A stretch of 64,000 bases of DNA from Gadus chalcogrammus (GCF_026213295.1 NC_079415.1:27210345-27274344), one strand, 5' to 3'; positions 1 to 11,684 are shown, numbered from the stretch's first letter. Notes: generated by a model from the letters alone, not told the origin. Numbers and translations: made by a program.

Positions 1-705
1 TCCAAGGGAGGATTCCCCTCGAATATAGCAGGAATGGTCGAGTTTGCCAATATGAAAGAGTCATGGCTTGAGCCAGGGTAATTAGCAAAGACATGATTTA
101 TTCAGCATCGGAAATGACTTGGATATTAATCGAATGAGTTCCGTTCCGGTTTATGTATACGAGTGCGTATACATAATTTTTATGTATACGAGTGCGAGTT
201 TACTGATGGGGCAAGTCGAGCACATGGGTGCAGTCTATAGCACCAAGGACGACAGGGAACCCATACTTGGTCCAAAACTCCTGCTTTGTTCTTTCCTGGC
301 TGTCAGGTGTAACGGGGAATTTTATGTATTCCCCAGCATGTCGGACTAGACCTGACGTAACTGCATGTATAGCCGAACTTATTGCCGATTGCGAAATGCA
401 CCCAATAGAACTAAGGGGATGCTGGAACGACCCAGATGCATAGAAATGCAGTGCCGCTGTAACTTTCACTTCAACGGGGAGGGCATAGGGACAGCGTGCA
501 CCTGTCCCCAGCTCATCTGCCAGGAGATGGCAGATATCTGTGACAGCCTGACGAGGTCAGGCGTAGCTTACGCCTGCATTCCACCTCACTCAGGGAGAGA
601 TAGGTGTGTCTGGGCCGGTAGACCCTCTCCCCCCGGCGTCTGATCCTCTGTCCCAAGACGTATTCCATTCCACTGTGCAATAGAAAAATTATGAGCAATC
701 TCAAC
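1..705 (-). pseudogene. PIF/Harbinger (HARBI1-like) transposase, partial and frameshifted
   Basis: DDE-type transposase of the PIF/Harbinger superfamily, read on the minus strand. Translation from about 704 down to 513 gives an N-terminal part (RPRHTYLSL). Translation from 469 to 200 gives the core that ends in VLGAIDCTH, which holds the first catalytic Asp. Below a short duplicated stretch (about 145-196, two copies of a GTATACGAGTGCG-type sequence) the frame changes and continues with GSSHDSFIL (about 30-65), which holds the second Asp of the usual PGSxHD motif. The third acidic residue would lie left of the window. Frame changes between the three blocks mean this copy is dead. I infer the family from motif order. 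The C-terminus and both element ends are not visible. Confidence 0.8.
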
Positions 706-1099
706 TTAACTGGTAAGTTGCAGAGTAAGGTTTTAAATGGACTTACAGAAGGTGATTTCGCAGTCTTCAGAATTGTAGTTCCTGATTCTTGACGGACAAC
801 CCACTTTGAAAGATGTCCTTATATACATGTGTCTCTTGCCACTATTGGTCAACCAGGTTAATTTGATCCGTCATTACGCCTGATACAATTCGCGTGAATA
901 ATTTGGGTAAATGTGTACGCTAGATTTATGCCTATTTATTTTATATTTATGGACACCACAATGATTTTCCTTGTGTGGTAATCTTTAATTTTCCTTGTAA
1001 TGATGTATGGTTTGCAAAAATGGGAACTGCTGTCCGTGTAGATGAGAGAAGCAAAGTTTATGCGCGAGGTGCACAAGCAATCCGTATGCATCGCATGCG
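706..1099. other. unassigned sequence
   Basis: I recognise no gene or repeat here. Short open frames on both strands lack family features. Confidence 0.5.
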
Positions 1100-1383
1100 C
1101 ATGTATGCATGCGCCCTTAAAATAGCATCTGAACAACGCGCCACTGACTTTAAACCAGGTATTTCCTGGTCAGTAGCGCAATGGTATTCAGAAACGGCAA
1201 AATACAGTTTGCGCCAGAACACGCCTCCTCCTTCCGCCGAACCGCCCCTTGGGGCGCATGATCAATCCCTAATTTACCGGCGAGTGGCGGTGGTGGGAAA
1301 AGAACGCTCTGCGCCAGTTGTAAACTAGCAACGACATATGCGCCAGTGACTAAGTCACTTGCGCCGGATGCAAGATAGGGCCC
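1100..1383 (-). mobile_element. MITE fragment with GGGCCCTAT terminus
   Basis: About 280 bp match, in reverse orientation, the short DNA element at 37313-37842. They share the block with TTTACCGGCGAGTGGCGG and the CTAAGTCACTTGCGCC segment, and end in AGATAGGGCCC at 1383. The opposite terminus is not visible, so this copy is truncated or diverged on its left. It is a non-autonomous DNA element with no coding capacity. The frame 1150-1479 on the minus strand is read from repeat sequence. Confidence 0.7.
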
Positions 1384-1913
1384 AGCGAGTGAGTGGACGA
1401 GCGAGGAGAGCGAGCGGTAGCGTGAGTGTCTAGTGAAGAAACTAACGAGTCCGGTAGAATAAATTACCCATCCTGTCAATAATCGGTTGCCGCTTCATTC
1501 CGACCTATAAGCAGACCAACTGCCGGTCAAATCACACAAAACAATAGAGACAGGCTATTTCTTTCGCGCTTGGCCCACTTTGGATAAATGTCGTTCATAT
1601 CGCATGTGAGGACTTCGACGGCTGTGGAGAAATGCAATCCACCGTAGCCACGGAGAGCTGTCATCACAGAGTGGGTATCTCGTCGCAGACTTGCGGCATC
1701 GATAAGAGGAGCGGTGTCAGAAGACTATTATTTAGACATATTATTAGCACATTTCAATCAGACATTTTGACCGGAGAGTTAGAAAGGGCGTATCGCACTT
1801 CTGCCTCTCACACCGCTAGAAAGGTTCGTGGCTTTGAGTGTCGCGATTTCGGTTTCGATACGCGTATCGTTACAGCCCTAATTACCAGGCTGTCGAATAA
1901 CGCCCACACACAA

Positions 1914-1944
<31 letters not shown>

Positions 1945-2467
1945 CACGGTGGCGGAGTGGTAATCAGGAGAGTCGGGAGAATTCCCGGTGGGCCGTTAAC
2001 GTTTCGGGGCTGTCGGCTGATTACTGCGGGATAACAATATTGCGTTTATAAAGTTCAGCGCAGTCCGGCAACCTGAGCTGTGCGCCTGCAACCTCTCACT
2101 CACTCAACAGCCGCAACCCTTATAAACTGTCAACGTCGCAACCAAGTCGATTTTGTCTAGAGGGGACTAACTGAGCGGACCTCCCAAGGTGGTACAGCCC
2201 AGGTGGGTCTTCAACTGCAATTGGTCAGAAAGAGGTAACAGCTAATGACAACATTGAACTCTCATGCAGGCTCAAACATAGTGACAGCAAACACACACAC
2301 ACTTTTAAGGAGTTTTTCACCCGTATCCTTGCTTGCCCGAACAAGTTTGTGCGGCGTGCTTGTTGTTTTGTTTCCGGTGTTGTTAGATCCGGTATGGTGT
2401 TGTCGTTTTTCTAACGTGACAAATTGTTGCTAGACAGCAGGTGAAAAAATTACAACGTTTGCCAAGC
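1384..2467. other. unassigned sequence with a short CA microsatellite
   Basis: No recognisable gene. It contains an imperfect (CA)n run at about 1908-1948. The 139-codon open frame at 1632-2051 runs through this CA tract and has no domain signature, so I do not call it a gene. Confidence 0.5.
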
Positions 2468-2559
2468 CAAAAAAGCGTTAATCGCGCGATAAATAAATGA
2501 ACGCTGTTAAAATTGGTTTGCATTAACGCCGTTAATAACGCGTTAAACTGACAGCACTA
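2468..2559. mobile_element. hAT-like element terminus
   Basis: The segment rich in GCGTTAAT and AACGCCGTTAATAACGCG ends in GACAGCACTAG. It resembles the end of a widespread teleost hAT-type element. No matching second end or target duplication was found nearby, so this is probably a solitary terminus. Assignment is by recall of the family, not alignment. Confidence 0.5.
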
Positions 2560-4490
2560 GTTATAACAAAACCTTTTCGACCCACATATGGCAAAATGTT
2601 AAACATAACATAATTAACAACATTTTGACAAAGGTTTTGGAAGTCAGATATGACACAGATTCAACCGATGTTTTATCTCTGCCTGATTATTAATTAATTG
2701 GGTCTCTGCCTTATTAAACCACACGATATTAAAGGTAACATCAGGACAACACATGCTAACATCAGTTCTGATTTTGGGCATTTAGCAACTACGCTTTCAG
2801 CAAAGAGACTGCACAGGGAAATTGGCCTATAAATTAGGCCATTGGATAATCATTGTTAGAAACACGAAAGACAATTCCAACCCCAAAAAAAATTAAGCAT
2901 GGAATAAAAATAGTTAAGTATTTTAAAGCTGCACATGCACAGCAAAAGCGATCTTTTTCACGTCATGTGAGCTCCACAAAGGCAAAAAAGAGGCAAAAAA
3001 CCAGAACAAATATAACCGCAAGCGGTGATTAACGGGGTCCGAGCAAAATGAAAAGTCAAGAATACACTAATGAAAGATATATAAATATGACATGATTATG
3101 AAGGAAAGATGTTCCCCTTAATGCCATACTGTGCCTCAGCTTTCAGGTGAGTGGGCACAAGGTGAAATTGTCTATTGATAAGCACACAACAAGCAAACAC
3201 CTAAAAAATCTTTGAAATTCTGGGGAAATTAAACATTGGTAGTCAAGAATACTAAAGGAAGAAATATAAATATGACACAGTTAATTATGAAGGAAAAATG
3301 GTTAAAAAAGAAGTTCCCCTTAAATGCCATACTGTGTCTTGGGAGTCAGATTCTTGGAAACTAATGAGCTGGAATGTTGATTGCCTGATGAATTTCAGGT
3401 GCTGCCAATGTTGTGTTTCTTAAATGGGTGGCAATGACAGAATGTAATGTTCAGCTTGTTCATAATGCTCTAGTCGGTATTCAAACTCTCAACCTAAGGA
3501 TCACCAGTACAAGACATTATCCCGTTGAGCCACTGACATTCCTGAACTGCACAAAGCCTCATTCACATGGTGAAAATGTCTATTGATAAGCACACAACAT
3601 CAAGAAAACTCCAAGCACACATTTCACAAAATAATTAAAGGCTTTCTTAAAAGAGTACAGATCTGTGGACGTTAGGCTTTTCTATGAAATTGTGGGAAAA
3701 GTAAAAAATTATAAAAAAAAGTAAAAAAATATAGCAAAAGACCAGGGTGAAGAAGATGCATCTGATTTTAGAGATTGATATGATGAAAGAATTTTGAGTC
3801 CAGGTCAATCTGGTAATGAGAAATAAGGCTAGTTCATAATTCTTTCAAATAGCGCCACCTTTGGGTGAAGTACCACATTTTGGGTTTATGGGTATTGGTA
3901 TCCCCCTGATGATGGTTGTATGTTTTTTTATGCAATAACAAAACGGTAATATAAGAAAAATGGGCTAACTGCTTCAACTTTATTGGCCAATATTTCTCAA
4001 ATGGAACTAAATAAAACAAATTCTGTTTGATGATTTTTGTGAGGCTTGGTTTAAAGATTTTATGCGGCAATGTTTGTGAATATTTGATCATTTCTGTAGC
4101 CTGTGAATCTTCAATGATGTTTAAAGATTCTAGAGATTAATATTATGAAATAATTTTGAGTCCGCGTCAATCTAGAAGTGGAGAAATAAGTCTAATTCAT
4201 GATTTTTTACTATAGCCTTTGGGTTTTTTACTATATACCTTTGGGTGCATTACCACAAATTTGGGTTAATGGGTAGTGGGGTTATTTGTAACCATACCTG
4301 AACATTTCAAGAGTTTTCGACTTATGGTATAGGCTTTTACAGAATTTGAGGGAAAAAAAACGTTACAGAAACAACAGGGGACCAAGCAGCGCTTGTCCTC
4401 TCTGCAAAACTACACATTTCCTCTAGGTCTGTGTATTTTTGCTGACCCAAACAATAAAGGTAAGACATCATTTTCGATTGCAAATGGAGA
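2560..4490. repeat. AT-rich region with decayed direct duplications
   Basis: No gene is seen. Two pairs of direct repeats are visible. One pair is at about 3068-3135 and 3250-3340 (shared GAAAGATGTTCCCCTTAA-type text). The other is at about 3775-3900 and 4130-4275 (shared AATTTTGAGTCC, GGTCAATCT and CCTTTGGGTG motifs). They suggest old tandem duplication of an AT-rich unit that has since diverged. Confidence 0.55.
3468..3545 (-). repeat. tRNA-like (SINE-type) relic
   Basis: On the minus strand the text starts GTGGCTCAACGGG (A-box-like). About 40 bases later it has a TTGAGAGTTTGAATACC block that resembles a degenerate B box (GGTTCGAATCC). This is the layout of a tRNA-derived SINE head or a decayed tRNA copy. 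Stem pairing is too poor to call a functional tRNA. Confidence 0.35.
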
Positions 4491-4551
4491 AGTTTGTTCT
4501 TGTTAGGGGGGGACCAAGCAGCGCTTGGTCCCCCCCTAACAAGAACAAACT
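4491..4551. repeat. perfect 29-bp hairpin
   Basis: A 29-base left arm (4491-4519) is exactly reverse-complementary to 4523-4551, with a 3-base loop AGC. The core GGACCAAGC occurs again at about 4378-4390. There is no coding content. Confidence 0.9.
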
Positions 4552-4615
4552 AGCATACAATGTAGTCAGTGTTGGGGAGTAATGGAATACATGTACCGGC
4601 GTTACGCATTCAGAA

Positions 4616-5281
4616 TAGTGTTGGCTCGTTCGTTCGCGAACCGGTTCGAATGAACGAGCCTTTAGGACTAACAAACCGAACCGGTTCGTTTCTCTCGTTC
4701 GTCTCGTTCACCATTCGATTCACCAGAAACTCGACTGAACGAACAAACGAGTTTCCGGTAGCACTAACTCCACTGATTCTGACTGACTCAGCTGAGAACC
4801 GTGCAATGGCGTGCATTCCATGATGCGATTTACCGCTACCGGAAACCAGGCTGAACGAATAAACGATTCGTGAACGACTCCTCCAAGTTCAGTCGAGTTT
4901 CCAGTAGCACTGAGTCTGACTGACTCAGCTGAGAACCGTGCAATGGCGTGCATTCCATGATGCGATTCACCACTACCGGAAACTAGGCTGATTCGCGAAC
5001 GACTCCTCCCAGTTCAGTCAAGTTCCCGGTGAATCGATTCACCGGAAACTCGACTGAGCTGGGAGGAGTCGTTCGCAAATCGTTTTTTCGTTCAGCCTGG
5101 TTTCCGGTAGCTGTAAATTGCATCATGGAATGCACGCCATTGCACGGTTCAGTCAGACTCAGGGGTTAGTGCTACCGGAAACTCGACTGAACGAACGAAC
5201 GAACGATTCGCGAACGACTCCTCTTGGCGAACTGAATCACGCGAACTGGGTCACGGAAACTAATCATTAAATCCACCACTA
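4616..5281. mobile_element. nested hAT-type foldback element
   Basis: Bounded by TAGTGTTGG and CCACCACTA, with perfect 8-bp target duplications ATTCAGAA at 4608-4615 and 5282-5289. The interior is an imperfect palindrome centred at about 5034/5035 (GAATCGATTC), with repeated motifs TTCGTTCGCGAACC, CCGGAAACTCGACTGA and GCAATGGCGTGCATTCC. The left half also carries a direct duplication of about 130 bp (4795-4925 against 4925-5000). No coding capacity; the minus-strand frames 4610-4953 are repeat translations. Confidence 0.85.
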
Positions 5282-5603
5282 ATTCAGAATACAAATTATA
5301 GCTAACTGTATTCCGCTACAATTTAAATAGTTGGTATTTAGAATACAACATTGTTGAAATCAATGGCTTACATGACGATACTTCTGTCTCAGCAGTTTAT
5401 TCGTGCTTTCACACTGACAGCATTTGGTGCACACTAAACGAGTTTGGTCCCCTTGGTTCGGTACGTTTGCGTTGGTGTGAATGCAACCACCTCCCTTCGA
5501 TGTGAACCAATCAGCCGACCGAGACCTCCCAGTGATTTGACAGTCAGACGCCCACATAAAACGTATGCTGGAAAACACACATAAAAATTCAGATGATTGA
5601 ACG

Positions 5604-5755
<152 letters not shown>

Positions 5756-6130
5756 GGCGATTTTATAGGCAACACCTATGCACTTAGCTCAGTGAAATTT
5801 TTTTTAGATGTAATAGCAAATATCTTTCTCATGAACATACCCTTATAGTCTTTGTTCCACTACAGCAAATTATAGAAAATAGTTCACTTTCAGGGAGACT
5901 TGGGCCTAACACCGAAGAAGAACACACCAGAATAGGCCTGTTTAGTAAGCAGGATTTGATGCCGCATTCCTACACTTATAAAATGCAATTCAATGTGGAA
6001 GTAATCCAAGTATTCAGAATACAATACTCAGATTGAGTGATGAAACGGAATACGTTACATATTACATTTTTTAGCGTTCATTCTGTATTCTGTAACTGGA
6101 TACATTTTAAAAGTAACCTTCCCAACACTG

Positions 6131-7670
6131 ACTGTAGTTCACTGAAACATACTACACACTCAATTCCTCAAATATTACCGGTGAAAGTAACAGCAAACTC
6201 TCAAAAGCTTCACAAAAATCTCAACTAAAGTGCATGAAACACATGTAGATATGCTAAATATATAACAAAATGCATACACAGGATTTTACAGTTGATAACA
6301 ACATGGCGGCTGCACACGGAACAGTTACGAGCTGTCCCGTCACTGCGCGGGACTTTGCACACACGCGCACGTTACTATACTCCACAATGTGACTCTCAAG
6401 CTATCCCTCAGACACTCTCGACACTCTTGACATGTTATTAAATTATTACAGTCAAGCTTACTCTGTTTAATATCGACAACATTCCTGAAAAGGGGGAGAA
6501 ATAATCAGTGAGAGAGTGATACGGTGTTGATTCCTCAACGGTAACTTTAGTTTCATGAGGAAGATCCTGCGATTTCCCTAGGTACGTGGGCGGAGACAAA
6601 AGCAATCGATCTCAGGCTAGCAGATTAAAAGGCAGCCAATCACATCTTAAAAATTACACAAGAATAAAGTCCACAATAAGCAAATTTTTTGTGTTTTAAC
6701 CCTTTTCAAACATGTGATCGATTTTAACTTTGACCTAATTGTGTTTTTTTTCAATCCGTTTGAACTGTTAGTCGTGTAATCTTTTTAACCTTTTTAAACA
6801 TCCTCGCAGACCATGAACTTATATAACTTTTTTACCTACTATGCTATAGTGTATTATCTTTCCCTTTGTCGCATGGGGACCATTTTGTAACTAACAATGT
6901 TGTTTATAATCAATGTAATGCAGCTTAGAGAGGGTTTCAGAGGAAATAGGAAAATTGCCTTCAATCAGAAAACATGTTCTTCAGCGCTATCTAATGGCCG
7001 TTAGTTGCTATTGCTATTTTTTGGCTTGTCATTCAATTACAATCGCCCTGAACTTTCAAAAGGGGGTTCAAGTGCCAAAAATTGGGTTCTCAAGATATCT
7101 ACCTCTTTGTGTATCATCAAGTTTATATTATCAACATTGCATTGTATTATTTTAATGTTTATGTAAAGAAACAATTGCATCTCTGCAGCTAAACGCTCAT
7201 GCAGCGCTGGCTGAAGACCAGAGTGCCAAGTATATGTGTTGAGACAATGAGAAAAGTAGTTCCCTTGGTTCGACAATACTCAATTATTATTTGTTAGAGT
7301 TTCTTACTAGGAAGGTGAGACACTATCAAGATAAAAAAAAATCTTTGAATCTGGAAGTGCCATCGGACTTCCACACCATTTGACAAAATGCAGATATTTA
7401 TGTTGTGTGAATAAATCATGGTATAACATATCGTCCATTGAACGTCTTGCCTTGACCTGACTAAATGTTTGTTGGTGCGTAGCCAATAGTCTACCATGAT
7501 TTAAGTCTCTCTAAACTCTCTTCTGCCACCAGCTGGATGAACCCCTTGTTTCGTATCGGTTACAAACGGTCCCTTGAAGGAGAGGACTTGTACAACGTGC
7601 TGCCGGAATACCGCTCGAAAACATTGGGGGAGACCTTGCAAAGGTGCGTTTGTGTGTATGTGTGTAAAAC
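6131..7670. other. unassigned non-coding sequence
   Basis: I see no gene, TIR pair or tandem repeat that I can support here. Short open frames (6955-7155, 7037-7276, 7294-7497) lack domain or splice evidence. The stretch probably lies in the first or second intron of abcc4, if the missing 5' exons are upstream. Confidence 0.45.
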
Positions 7671-8010
7671 TTAAAGGTCCCATGGCATGCTTCTTTATGG
7701 ATGCTTTTATATAGGTTAGTGGGCCCCTAATACAGCACTTGAAGTCGTTCAAGAAATTCAGCCTTGGTGCAGAATTACAGCCACTACGAGCCAGTCCCAC
7801 AATGAGCTTTCCACAAACGTGCCATTTTTTAGAGGCAGGTCAAGGTGGACGGTGGGGGTGTGGCCCTGAGCAGCTTGCGGCCACGGTACCATGCGCTCGT
7901 GTTAACAGTGGATGTATCGCAATGGCGAGGCACACACAGCTTTTGTCTGTGTTCTGTAAATATCTAGAGAATTCTGGGGGCTCCGGAGTCCTGGAGCTCT
8001 GTATCTTACT
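7671..8010 (+). mobile_element. TTAA-target element, 5' fragment (AGGTCCC family, copy 1)
   Basis: Starts TTAA then AGGTCCCATGGCATG and carries the family's left module: TTCAGCCTTGGTGCAGAATT, TGGCCCTGAGCAGCTTG, then CCATGCGCTC. The same module is found at 23219, 59762 and, reversed, at 36300-36633. It stops near 8010 and the right end is absent. No transposase is present. TTAA flanking in several copies suggests a piggyBac-like target preference; this is inference. Confidence 0.75.
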
Positions 8011-8415
8011 ACTATAATAGCAGGCCTGTCGCACCAGTTACTCAAGTTACTCAAGTGCGCATGTGCCAAGCACGAACGCATCTATACACGATATATATAC
8101 ATATACGAACATGCAAGGAAACGCACTAACATGAGCACACACTACACACACACACACCGCAAGTCAACACAAAGGCAGCGACACATACACGGAAGCACAT
8201 GCACACACACGTGCACAAACACACACACGTACAGGGAAGATGTTTAACGGCTCCGCCATCGGCACATGTGCAGGTAAGAACACACACGCAAGCACGCACA
8301 TGCGCACGAACATACACGGAAACGCACACACATGCGCACACACACACACACACACACACAAGCACGCTCACACACCACACGTCAACACGAAGGCAGTGAC
8401 ACATACACGGATGCA

Positions 8416-8447
<32 letters not shown>

Positions 8448-8530
8448 GGTAAAGACGTTTAACGGCTCCGCCATCGGCACACACGCAGGTAAGAACAAAC
8501 ACGCGCACACACCAAAGCGACACTCGCCCA
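8011..8530. repeat. CA-rich tract with a two-copy duplication of about 218 bp
   Basis: CA/CG-rich low-complexity DNA. The blocks GTCAACAC..AAGGCAG..GACACATACACGGA (8164 and 8383) and TTTAACGGCTCCGCCATCGG (8240 and 8458) each occur twice at the same spacing, showing tandem duplication of a unit of about 218 bp. The long Cys-Val and His-Thr open frames are microsatellite translations. Confidence 0.8.
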
Positions 8531-8824
8531 GGTAAGACGTTATGTTTTTAAACATGTCGACAAACTCTGCCAGGTAACATGTTCTGTCTATAGAATGTAG
8601 AAATTGCGATAAAATAAGGGAAGAGAAAACTGCTCACCCCTCTCAAGCAATGGCGGGTCGTTCATTTTGTCATATAAAAAACGTTAAATTCAAACATCGC
8701 ACCGACCAGCATATCAACACAGAAGTCACGTGATACTTAAAGAGACGGTGTCCCATAACACAGAACGAAAACATGTCAATAACACAGTATGGTGAATTAT
8801 GTCTATAAAGTCCACCAGAAGACT

Positions 8825-8904
8825 ACACTTTGTTGCTCAAATGTAATATTACTCTCCACCTTGAGCCTCCCGAAATGTCTTTACACTTTGTTGCTCAAAC
8901 TTAA
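8825..8904. repeat. 58-bp tandem duplication, second copy split by a TTAA element
   Basis: Copy 1 (8825-8882) begins ACACTTTGTTGCTCAAA and continues through TGAGCCTCCCGAAATGTCTT. Copy 2 begins at 8883 and stops at TTAA (8901-8904). Its remainder (TATCACTCTCC..CCCAAATGTCTT) resumes at 13972, after the inserted element. Confidence 0.85.
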
Positions 8905-9021
8905 AGGGATACTTCACCCATTCAGAACCGGCATTTTATCATTATCCAATCGCTATTGTAATATATTAAAAAAGTAATTTTTCCCTCAGTCTTCCCTTGG
9001 CCCAGCTTTCCTGATCTAATT

Positions 9022-9070
9022 TTCTCCCGAGATGACGTCAAATGACATGTTTGACGTCATCTCGGGAGAA
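9022..9070. repeat. perfect 21-bp hairpin carrying two CRE octamers
   Basis: 9022-9042 and 9050-9070 are exact reverse complements around the 7-base loop TGACATG. Each arm contains TGACGTCA, the consensus cAMP response element (9033-9040 and 9052-9059). Confidence 0.9.
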
Positions 9071-9916
9071 CTTTGCTTGCCTGCTAGAAGGGCAGAGGAC
9101 TACAAACAGGGGCGTAGCTTGGGCCGGGGCTTCCGGGGCGGGGCCCCGGGGCCCTGGGGGGCCGGGGGGGCCCGGCCGCGTGGGCCCCGCCTAGCGCACG
9201 TCGGGGCCCCCCCCCGACGGGACCGTCGGGCCCCCGCGCGGCCGCCCGACGGTCGCCGTGCTGGCGGCGGTGTGAAAGCAGCATAAGATGTCTGGGGTGA
9301 ATGTAGAAAGGAACTGACCGCATTATATAGACTCTCTTCTCTCATAACATCACAGTAAGGGTGGCTTATATATTTTATCTTCCTCTGCCTTAATGTATGT
9401 AATTTGGTTACAGTAGTGATATTTTGGCCAGGAATAAAAAAGTATACACAATCGCACTTAGGCTATTTAATTTATTTTCTTTTAGTTTAAACATTTACAA
9501 AAGAATAGGGCCTGCTGGGAAATCTGTTTGACCAATCACTGTGATGTTTTGAGTGTACATACGACGTCCCTACATGATACTCCCGTATACCACAATGCAA
9601 TGCGGTCGTGTTTTTCCGAAGGAGAAGAAGAAGCTGATTAATCGCGAAAACGAATACATTTAATGATGGAGTCTCTGTCTTCGTTTAGAAACGTCAACAA
9701 TTTATTTGGAATCTAACATAGAAAATGTAACATTCAAAATTAATTTAAAAAAACTTGAACAAGGAAATGTAACATTCAACATCAATCCAACAGCTTTCCT
9801 CGTGAGTGCCCGGATTGTTTACATGATGTGGGCCCATCTGTCTGCGTCACACAAATACCCGGCGCATTTACTGACGCACATGACGTTTAAAAATGTTCAG
9901 GTGTCCGAATCCTCGT

Positions 9917-9975
9917 TTGTTCGTTCCCTATATAGTGCACTATATCATGAACACTATATAGGGAATAGTGAGTGA
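9917..9975. repeat. short inverted repeat CCCTATATAGTG
   Basis: TCCCTATATAGTG at about 9925-9937 is mirrored by CACTATATAGGGA at about 9950-9963, within the hAT element. It may be a tiny independent foldback insertion. Confidence 0.6.
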
Positions 9976-10149
9976 GTGTATAGCGAACGACTTCGAGCAC
10001 AGCTAGTATCTCCAACTCTAACATATTGTTAAAAGCTACGCCATACCATTGCAATGTTTTGCAAGCTAAAAAGTGGTACTAAAAAACGTAAAGAGAAGAA
10101 AGACCTGGCGCGCAATTCGAAATGTTTGCACAGCGTTTTTCCTGTACCT

Positions 10150-10352
10150 CACCATACCAGTGACAGTAGCCACGGCAGAGCGGTCATTTTCCAAGCTCAA
10201 ATTGATAAAGACTTCTCTAAGGAGCGCCATGGCACAGTAGCGATTGAGTGTATTGGCCATACTCTCAATCGAGAATGAAAGAGCAAGGAAATTGGATTTC
10301 ACCTCTATTATCAACAAGTTTGCTGAACAGAAGGCACGCAGAGTTAACTTCT
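10150..10352 (+). pseudogene. hAT transposase C-terminal dimerisation domain, relic
   Basis: The + strand frame reads VATAERSFSKLKLIKDFLRS, the hallmark of the hAT C-terminal dimerisation region (SxERxFSxL/K type), then AILSIENERARKLDF and KARRVNF before a stop at 10351-10353. An in-frame TAG after SAMAQ breaks it. Most of the catalytic domain is missing. It resembles the TTF-type zinc finger/ZMYM-related hAT group; subgroup assignment is tentative. Confidence 0.75.
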
Positions 10353-10672
10353 GAACGGGTAAGAGCAGTTGTTATTTTATTATTGGTTATGGCCGCTGTG
10401 CCATGTAGGAGTATGTTACCATTGGCCATTTTGATTAGGCCATAGTTGTGCTGTTTGGGAAATGTAGTTGTGTGGTCAGCTGAATGGAGTATTTATGTTT
10501 TGTTTTTGATAGTAGGCAGTGTGTTGCAAATACAGTGTACGTGGTCCTAATAATGTTTCCGTGATTTTGACGTGTGATCTAGGGATGCTAAGTCTCTCCA
10601 TGGTTCTGATGATGATTTAGCGTTCTCTCGTTGTGGCGGCTGTTGGCTTAGGCCCTATGGGGGAGTGGATGC

Positions 10673-10782
<110 letters not shown>

Positions 10783-10989
10783 GGGCCCAGTGCGATCTTG
10801 CCCCGAGGCCTAGCACAACTAAGCTACGCCACTGACTACAAACCAGTGGTTCAGCAAATTTGTGAGCCCACCAATAAAGGATGAGGGGGGGCGGGAGCTC
10901 GCATACGAGATGTAAACACAATGTCCGCCATGTTTCTTCACCGCTTAGCTAGAGAACAAATTTGCAATGTGAAACAGCCAAAGTGGATT

Positions 10990-11684
10990 TTAAAAATCTA
11001 TTGTTGGATTCGGACATTCAGGGCTATTAATACGAGACAGAATACAGCCAGGAAGAATTGACACAAATAGAGGAAGAGGCTGCTGCAGCTGAACAAGCCT
11101 TGCCTGTTGCCGAGGAGCCTGAATGCGCTGGTTTTCTCTGTTCGGCTTTAGACACTAACATAGTCCCTGTGCTGCAACGAATTGCAGCAATGCCAGTTTA
11201 TTCTAGATTAAATGGCTGAATCTGGCGAGGACGGGCCCATGTGTGTAACCTATCACCCAGGCTTTACATCTCATCTGAACAGTTGGGTATTGAATACATA
11301 TTTCCCGACTCAGAGAGTGAACTGGAAACTAGCCAAAGCCCGCCGAGAGAAACAGACGTCTGAGCGTAGAGTAAGTGTTTGTTTTTTTAACTAACACATT
11401 GGCTACAATTGTTTTGAGTCCCGGGGAACGTGACAATGTAGTTATCTGAAAGTAGCCGATCTTATTGGCAGATCATAGGCTACGTTACCTTAGCTTGAAG
11501 TCTGTGTAATGCTGTATAGGCTACTCAAGGCATAATTTATTTTGCTTTGCTAATGTTCTTTCTAATTCTTTCTTAGACAGTATCGGCTTCCTGTGTTGTC
11601 CAGGCCATCAGAGCTAATTACCCAGAACAAGATGGGCATTACCGTGGCTACCAGGAGACAGTAGATGCTCAAGATGTGCTGTGA
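10990..11684 (+). pseudogene. decayed P2X7 cytoplasmic-tail-like reading frame carried by the TTAA element
   Basis: Three collinear pieces on the + strand. At 10992-11213 the frame reads LLLDSDIQGY, a stop, then YETEYSQEELTQIEEEAAA. At 11212-11370 another frame gives CVTYHPGF and NSWVLNTYF, then RREKQTSERR, next to a good splice donor (GTAAGT, 11371). At about 11577, after a CTTTCTTAG acceptor, the text gives SASCVVQAIRANYPEQDGHY, then RGYQETVDAQDVL and a stop (11684). The last piece has the spacing of the P2RX7 tail (PSC..IR..FP...GxYxGF), and HPGF-type text is common in teleost P2RX7-like repeats. The central Cys-rich part is missing and the frame is broken, so this is a relic. The P2X7 link is from recall, not alignment. 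Confidence 0.5.

Noticed and set aside
1632..2051. 139-codon frame
   Set aside because: It runs through a CA tract and has no recognisable domain. Length alone is not enough in this composition.
8126..8446. 106-codon Cys-Val-rich minus-strand frame and opposite His-Thr frames
   Set aside because: They are translations of CA/GT repeats with no domain or splice support. The same applies to frames at 10633-10921, 14972-15377 and 60957-61292.
9032..9345. Pro/Arg/Gly-rich frames on both strands
   Set aside because: They come from the extremely GC-rich left end of a hAT element; both strands are open because of base composition.
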